The notes under the pieces were generated by a model. That model ran no database searches, was not told where the DNA came from, and was given only the letters and a program-made list of their open reading frames with translations. A program made the translations under genes and the position numbers. Below, in pieces: positions 25,401-34,400 of a DNA stretch of 64,000 nt (positions are counted from its first letter, which is position 1; each line of letters opens with the position of its first letter). The DNA is from Chrysomallon squamiferum (taxonomy: Eukaryota; Mollusca; Gastropoda; Neomphalida; Peltospiridae), in assembly GCA_012295275.1 (NCBI GenBank), contig CM022671.1, positions 8,915,386 through 8,979,385 on the forward strand, in the 5' to 3' direction.

Positions 25401-28400
25401 GGACTGCTACATCAGAATGTAACTTAAGAATTTGTATCTTTAATTACTTACTGTTTAAGAAAATGTAGTAGGGAATTTATATTTTATATTTATTCTTGAC
25501 CTTGAATTAATAATGTATATACTTTATTATTTATTAATAATATATTTAATTAATCATGTAATACTATGTCCACTTCATGGTGTAATAATAATCTATATAC
25601 TTGAACATAATCTATATATTTGATTATGCAATAATAATATGTATACTTGATTGTGTTATAATATATCTACTTGACAGTGTAATAATATGAATACCTGACT
25701 ATGAATTAATAATAATATGTATACTTGACAGTGTTATAATAGCCAGTAAACTTGACTGTGTAATAATCTCTGTGTATTTGTGTTTAACAGAAGACCTGTC
25801 ACTGGCCACTGTGGTAATGTCTACACCAGAAGTCATAGCCAAACATGACAAAAGAAAACAGTCAGTGGCTGCTGTGGTTGGCTTTGTGATGACCTTTGAC
25901 AAATTTCACGAGGTGTTTGAAAACATCACCTACAACTGTCCTAGAGACATGAAAGAGGGCTGTGAATACACATGTAACAATACTGATGTGAGTATATTAG
26001 ATTTACACTGAAATAAAACATGTTAATACACATGTAACAATACTGATGTGAGTATATTAGATTTACACTGAAATAAAACATGTTAATACACATGTAACAA
26101 TACTGATGTGAGTATATTAGATTTACACTGTGAAATAAAACATGTTAATACACATGTAACAATACTGATGTGAGTATATTAGATTTACACTGTGAAATAA
26201 AACATGTTAATACACATTTAACAATACTGATGTGAGTATATTAGATTTACACTGAAATAAAACATGTTAATACACATTTAACAATACTGATGTGAGTATA
26301 TTAGATTTACACTGAAATAAAACATGTTAATACACATTTAACAATACTGATGTGAGTATATTAGATTTACACTGTGAAATAAAACATGTTAATACACATG
26401 TAACAATACTGATGTGAGTATATTAGATTTACACTGAAATAAAACATGTTAATACACATGTAACAATACTGATGTGAGTATATTAGATTTACACTGAAAT
26501 AAAACATGTTAATACACATTTAACAATACTGATGTGAGTATATTAGATTTACACTGTGAAATAAAACATGTTAATACACATGTAACAATACTGATGTGAG
26601 CATATTAGATTTACACTGTGAAATAAAACGTTAATACACATGTAACAATACTGATGTGAGCATATTAGATTTACACTGTGAAATAAAACATGTTAATACA
26701 CATGTAACAATACTGATGTGAGTATATTAGATTTACACTGTGAAATAAAACATGTTAATACACATGTAACAATACTGATGTGAGTATATTAGATTTACAC
26801 TGAAATAAAACATGTTAATGCACATGTAACAATACTGATGTGAGTATATTATATTTACACTGTGAAATAAAACATGTTAATACACATGTAACAATACTGA
26901 TGTGAGTATATTAGATTTACACTGTGAAATAAAACATATGGCAGTACAATATCATGTGCCAGTTATTGATATGGCAATACAATATCATATGCCAGTTATT
27001 GATATGGCAATACAATATCATATGCCAGTTATTAACATAAATGAAAAGAAATATAGTTATATGAAATTATGTTTTATGTATGTGTCTGGTATAAGATCTA
27101 TTTTTTAATACAAAATCAGCTTTATATATGAAATGTTATTAACTTGTAAACAATCATATGTATTTCATGGTATATGATATATCATTTATATTGAGTTAAA
27201 AAAAACACAAAAAAAGTTCAGTATGTAAATGTTATTTATTTGTAATAATTGTGCATAATTTATTCATATGTTTTACATAAATATAATTTAAATATTTAAA
27301 ATGTTGTTTATTTGTGCATATTTACTTATATATCATTTTATATTCTTATGCTTTACATTACACACAATCTACTTTCAGTATGTGAAATGTTATTTACTTG
27401 ACAATAATGGCTTTGTCATGACATCCAATAGTGCTGATGATTTAGGTGTAAGTATAAACAGTTTTTATTATGTCATTAAATAGTCTTTCTTCCTTCATTA
27501 AATTTATCTTTTCCCTGTTGTTTTACTTAGTTTTGTGAATCCAAAGGAAAAAAAGCCCCAACTAATTCTGAGACATTCAAAAAAACCCAAATTCTTCCTT
27601 GATAATTATTTTTTAAAGTTTATTTTCTGTAACTTTAAATGGATGTATCTATCAACAAATATTGTATATGAACAAGAAGTCATTATTTAAAATAATTTTA
27701 ACATTGATATCTTTTAAATGAAGATAATTCAAACCTGTTTATAAAATGATTGTTTTTACTGCTGTCTTTTCAGTTTTCATATGGGTCAACATAAACTGTG
27801 TGTATGTGTGTGTCTATATAATATATATATATTGTACACATTCTTTTTTCAGGCTGGTAGTTTTTTTGGCATGGTGGATGGAGCTCTCATGAGAGAATTA
27901 ATTGAACAACAGATTTTTGATGAGTACGTATGAAAATATATATATTAAAACTAATTAAACAATAAGTTTATCAGCAGACACATGCATGCGTTCATGCCCG
28001 TACACACAAACACAGACACATGTAAATAATTTTATACATAAAATTATGTACACATACACTCATACAGAGATACACCTACAAATATACATAATGTACAATC
28101 ACAAACTTTTTACTTCAGTTGTATGGTTGTGAGTTTGTAAAAATATATATTAAATAAAAATGTGTTTGTGACAGTTATTGAAAGAACACACACACACACA
28201 CTTATCATTTCCATTAACACATATTTTAATGTGTTCGTGTATTTTAATATTTTAATGTAATATTTGCATTTTAGAATTGAAGTTACTGACTACCAGGGTA
28301 CTTGTAAAATGTATGCTAATATAAACACATCATAGTCTATATGTATAATTAATATAAACATAATATAGTATATATGTGTTTCATAATATAAACATATGTT

Positions 28401-31400
28401 AGTTTATATATATATGTACTTTAACCACAAAAACACTAGTTTGTGTGTGTATGTAAATATCAACATGTACATGTATGTGTATATTAATATATACTAATGT
28501 GCATGTGCATTTTAACATAAACATATATATTTGTAAACCTGTAAAATTTAACATAAACAAATGCTAATGTGCAATGTGTATGTGTATTTAATGTAAATAT
28601 ATTCTAATATGTAAATGTATATTGTTATGATAATGTGTGTGTGTGTGTGTGTGTGTTTTAAAATAACTATATATTAACGTGTAAATATATTTTAATAATC
28701 CTATAGTTTTATTTCTATAAGTAATTATTAAGAATACAATAACACTGGTGCTAATGTACTCATGTATTTTTGCTATGAACTAAATGCAAATTTATATTTT
28801 ATTACAACATAAGTGTACTTTGATGTAAAACTGTTAATACTTGATATGCATTTTGAAATAATCATGTGGTAATATAATGTCAAATTTGAATAATTTTTTA
28901 TTTATTTGTTTGTGTTTGAATATAAACTATTATTATATTGTGCAGTATTTAAATACAGATATATATACACACACACACACACACATAGACACACATGCAC
29001 ACTCTCATACACACACATATATGTACATCCTCCTATATTTTAACTGAAGTTTTTAACTATATGTATAAAATGATTATTAATAATAAAATACATACATATA
29101 TACTGATATTTTAATTTTTTTTAAAACCCATGTACTTAAGTGTATCTAAACATTAATATAGTTTGTTATAAATTTTCTGCAGTGTTTTATATCTGACATA
29201 TTTGACTATCTGTGTATAAATATGATAAGACTGCTTGTATTCAAAACAAAAATCAATATATATATATATATATATATGTAAAAGAGTATTTTAATAGGAA
29301 TAATTAACAGTGTCATATATTAATATTATGTTATAAATACTACTTTGTTTGACTAGGCTATATATATCATAAGACAGCTTGTATTCAGATGTGTGTTTTT
29401 TAACTACAAACAGTTAACATTTTATTACTAATGAACTGTTTTTCAGGATTGAAGTCACTGACTATCAAGGTACATGTAAAGTGTTTGCAAGTGATTCAGA
29501 CAATTCAGCTACATTCCTGATAAATGTGAGAGTAGTTTCTTTTCTTTTCTTTTTCATTTTTGGAAATTAATCTTTATTTTTTATTTGTTATGAGCATTGT
29601 TTAAGTTAAAAAGGTCATCTTTGATAGAAGCTTGTTATTGAAAATGTTTTAAATTAGATGGAAAATGTTCTTAACATTATTTTAATTATTTTGCTATCTG
29701 CATTTATTTACCAATATTTCAACACTGAGAATGTTAATTATAATATATATTTAAACAACATTTATAAAAAGTATGTTTTAATGAAACTACTGTCATTTTT
29801 ATAATTTTTAATTTTTAGAAATACATTTTTTTTTTTTTCAGTCATTATTTTAGCAACATATCTAAAAATATAATTTAACAAAACTCATTAATTTTTTTTT
29901 TCGTCTTGTTTTGTGTGTATATTTTAATTAATTTTGTTGTCATTATTTTAACAACACATTTCAAATATAAACCTTAATAAAACTTTCTTTTTGTAGCCAT
30001 TTTATTAATAACATATGCAAAATATATATTTTAATATTAATTAATTTGTTGGGTTTTTTTTAGCCATTAAAACAGCTGTTTAACTGGATAACATGGTCCA
30101 TTGCTGAAACTGTCCTGTAAGTTTTTATTTATTTATTATTTTTATTTAACATCTCACTGTACGAACATATCCATTGGTGTTTTTTTTAATAATTTGCTAT
30201 CATCTAAAACTTACTGATAGATTCATGATTCCACTGGAACCCAAGTTAATTTTCATTATTTCTTAAATATGGTTTTTCAGTATTTTCACATTAAATGTCA
30301 CCAATGGTCTTATTTTGATAAACTTTAATAAGCAGACAAACACTAGTTAAATATAAAACAACATTTTGAGGTTTTTTCATCAATACTACTCAAGCTAAAT
30401 TATAAAGTGCTACTTACAATGAAAAAGGAATTAACTATATTTTCTTTTTCTTCATTATTATCATCATCATTGTTTTTATTGTTATCTTCATCATCATCAT
30501 CATTGTTATTATTGTAATTATTATAATATTAATTATTGTTTATATTTCAGATTTTTATCAGAATGGAATTTTTACAGTTGGATAAGTAACAGATTTAAGA
30601 CTAAAGGTGTGTTTGTTGATCAGTCATTAAATAACAATAAATAAATAAATAATATTAACAAAAAAAAAAAAAAAAAAAAAAAAATGATAATATACATATT
30701 GTTTTTAATCATAGTCATTAAATTTTTAATTACATACATTGTGTGCACAAGTGTGACTGATCATAAAAAAATATTTATATACATTTAAATTTTGTTTTTT
30801 TGGTTCATTATTTCAGCTGAAGAAACATATTACGATGGTTTTGTTGACACAGAAATAGGGTTGCCTGAGATTGTGAAATATTACACCAATTTCATGGCTG
30901 GAGCTGGCTGGACTGAAGATAAAATAGTTAATTACGAAGCTTGTGATAAAAAAGTAAAACTGTACAATCTTAACCTGGCGACACTGAGAAAGAAAAATAC
31001 TATAGTCGACACCATCACTGGATGTGGAAACTGTGAAGCATATACACCAGGGTAAGTGAAACATTTACTAGCCTTCTTCTCTTGGCTTTGTTGTGTTTTT
31101 AACGGAGAAGGCCCACAAGGGAAATAATTCTATATTTCGGAAGAATGTGTTATTTAAATATTTGTTATTGTTACTATCATTGTTATAAGAGTTATCATCA
31201 TAATCATAAGCATATTTTAATTTTAATTATTATAATTATTAATATCATCATCATCATCATCATTAAGACAGTATGGTAGATAAATTATTAAAGAAGAATT
31301 TCTTTTAAATGTAATCTATACTTTTTACTGAATAATAAAATAATGAATAATGATGATGATGAATAAAAATGTAAATTAGAAAATGTGACTGTTTTTATTA

Positions 31401-34400
31401 GCACGTGGTTTACGTTTGTTTTAATATAAAATCAATAAATGAATAAGTGTAGTACAAAATTTAAAAATTTAAAAGCATTTTTGTGTCTAGTATCTTATAT
31501 ATGTTTTTAAAATATATTTTTAAATGCAGACATACTACATGCAACATCTGCTATTAAGAAAACAACCAAGGCAAATGAAAATTTCAAAAAGCCATTAAAA
31601 AATAGCATGTTTCAATTATACTTTGTAAATATTATAATTTAAAATTAAGTTTGTAAATAATAATGTAAAGTTATATAATTGTAGTTTAAAATTGTACCAG
31701 AGCATGGCCATCTTATTTTGAATGAAAGCATGTTTTGTAGGATAAGTGAATTTACGTGTCAAAATGTCTTTAACAGCCTTGTGTAAGCATGTGTAGCTTC
31801 TTTGTAAATTGCTTCTTTTCTTTGTTTTGTTTATTTACTTTTTTATTTTTGTTTGTGTAATTTATATTTTGTTTCAAAGGCATTCAATATATTGTTAAAT
31901 TTGGTATTCAGTTTCTTTTTTAAAAATGTTAAAAATTAAAGAGACAGAAATGTAGAAAATATACTAAAACTCGAACTTACCAGACTGTCTTGATCATTCA
32001 GTAAATGAGCTTGTTAACTTTTTCTTTTTAAATCCTTTTGTGAAATAAAAATGCAAAAAAAATAAAAATAAAAAGAAGATGAAAAGTAATAATTATAAAT
32101 AAAGAAATAAATAAAATAATAAAAAGACAAAAGAAATTAAAAATAAATAAATACAAAACAACATTTTAAAAAATATTTCTTTGCATGGAATTAAATATAA
32201 TTATTTAGTTATTTATTATTTTTTAGCTTTTTATTTCTAAAAATGTTGAAGTACAGACTTCATATTTGCATGTTTCTGACTTTAAAACATGCATGAATAT
32301 AACATTTCGATTATATTTCTTTAATTTAATTATGTTAATTTTAATTTTTAGTCTTTTTCCATATCTCAGACATTTTAATTTAAATCTGTGTTTGTGTTTT
32401 TCTTAAAAATAAAAATCAGTATAAAACTGCCTTCAAAAACTATAAAATAAAAATAAAAAACGTTATAACAAATTATATCTTTGCTCACAACCAACCAATT
32501 TTAATGTAATTTCCACCATTTTGCTAACATTCAAAATAACAACAAAAACCCTTTTCATTCTTTATATATTATTAAAATATCTCATTTATGAATGTTTTTT
32601 TGGTTTTTTTTGCAACCTTTGCTACAATTATTTCTAAAAATTTAATGCCAAGAAAAATTCTCCTGTCTTGCTTCATATAACATTAAATTTTAACCTGTCT
32701 ACTTTTGTAAAATTTGGCCTAACGTTGCTGCAATCTCTCTTTCATATTACATTTCATTCTAGCTTCTCTTATTTTTCATAATTTTGCCCCTCTCTTTATT
32801 CAATTTCTTCTTTTCCTGTAATATACACACTACATTGTAGCATGTCCCATTTTTCATAATTCTGTCTTTCTTATTTGTATCCACAGAACTAAATCTTTAG
32901 CCACTCTCATTCTTACATAATTCTTGCCCCTCTCTTTTTTATATTCAAGTTCATGTTAGTCTGTCTCATACTTCTAAATTTTTTCCTTCCTATTTCACAT
33001 TAAAATTCATGTTTTTTGTTTTTTTTCTAATTTTATACTTCCTATTTCACATTATAATTCACATTAGTTTTCATTTTTCTCTAAATTTTGTCATATTTCA
33101 CATTAAAATTCATGATAGCTTCATTTTTTTTCTTCTAAATAGTGTCCTTCTAATTTCACATTAAGGTTCATTTTAGTCTCTAAATTATGCACATCTTATT
33201 CCATGTTAAAGAACATTTCTAATTGTACATGATTTAGTTTTAATAATTTAAATTAATATTAATATTTGACTCAGGCTGTGTTGCTCATTTTACAGCTGTG
33301 ATTCCAGCCAATGCAGACCAATATGTGTCAGTTTTATAGATAAGTAGACAACGTGACTGCATGTCTAACTCCTCACACTTCACAGTGCTTATAAAACTTA
33401 GCGAAACACCAAGTTTTAGACTTCGTTAAATTGGATAATAATAATACGTCACAATAATAAAGATGTATAAATTAGAGTATAATAACAAAATACTTTGTTT
33501 TGTTATTTTAATTAAAAGTCATTAAAAAATAACGAAGAAATAATATTACAGCAAATAAATAAATAAAATAAAAAAATAATAATAAAAAATAAAAATAAAT
33601 CATAATTAAATAAAATAAATAAAATAGAAAATTAATTAAATAAAAAATAGTAATAGTGTAAGAATTTTTTTAAAGATAAGTAAATAAACAAATATAAAAT
33701 TCAATTAAATTTATTAATAATCTGTCAATCTATCAATACATACATACACACATATCAATTAAATTTAAAAAAAAAAAAAGAAGACTACAAGTTTTATAAG
33801 CACAATACTGTAAACAGTTTTCAAATAATTTGCACTCTACTTCATTTTATTTTTACATGAAAAAAAATCAAATGATAAAAATACTATTTTTATTTATTTA
33901 TTTATTTAAAACACATATAAATACGTTTTGTTCCGTACATTTTTTTAAATTGTTTTTATTGATTTTGTGGTTAAGATTCTTGATAATTAGATTAAAATAT
34001 TTCTAAATTTTAAATTATTTCTGTTAATTTTATGGATGTAAGATTTTGTGGATTCTAAATATTCTATATATTTTTTCTTTTGAACACCATTTTCTTTGAA
34101 CATTACAAGTCCTCTATTATCTAGGCATGTGATACATTTTTTATTCTGTACAGTTTATTGTATTTAATATTCATGTATTCTGTTTACTGTACTTCATTCT
34201 GGCATGAATAAGATTGTGCTTGTTTGTTTCATCCTATTTTAATTAGAGAAGGTTCCATAGAAATATAGTATTTTGATTATAAACATTTTTTGATTTTATA
34301 ATAAAAATTACTCCTGGGATGCTTTTCTTTAAAATTTATAATAAAAATTTACTCATATCTGTTTTGTTTATATATTTCTTTATCATTAATAATTCAGATT

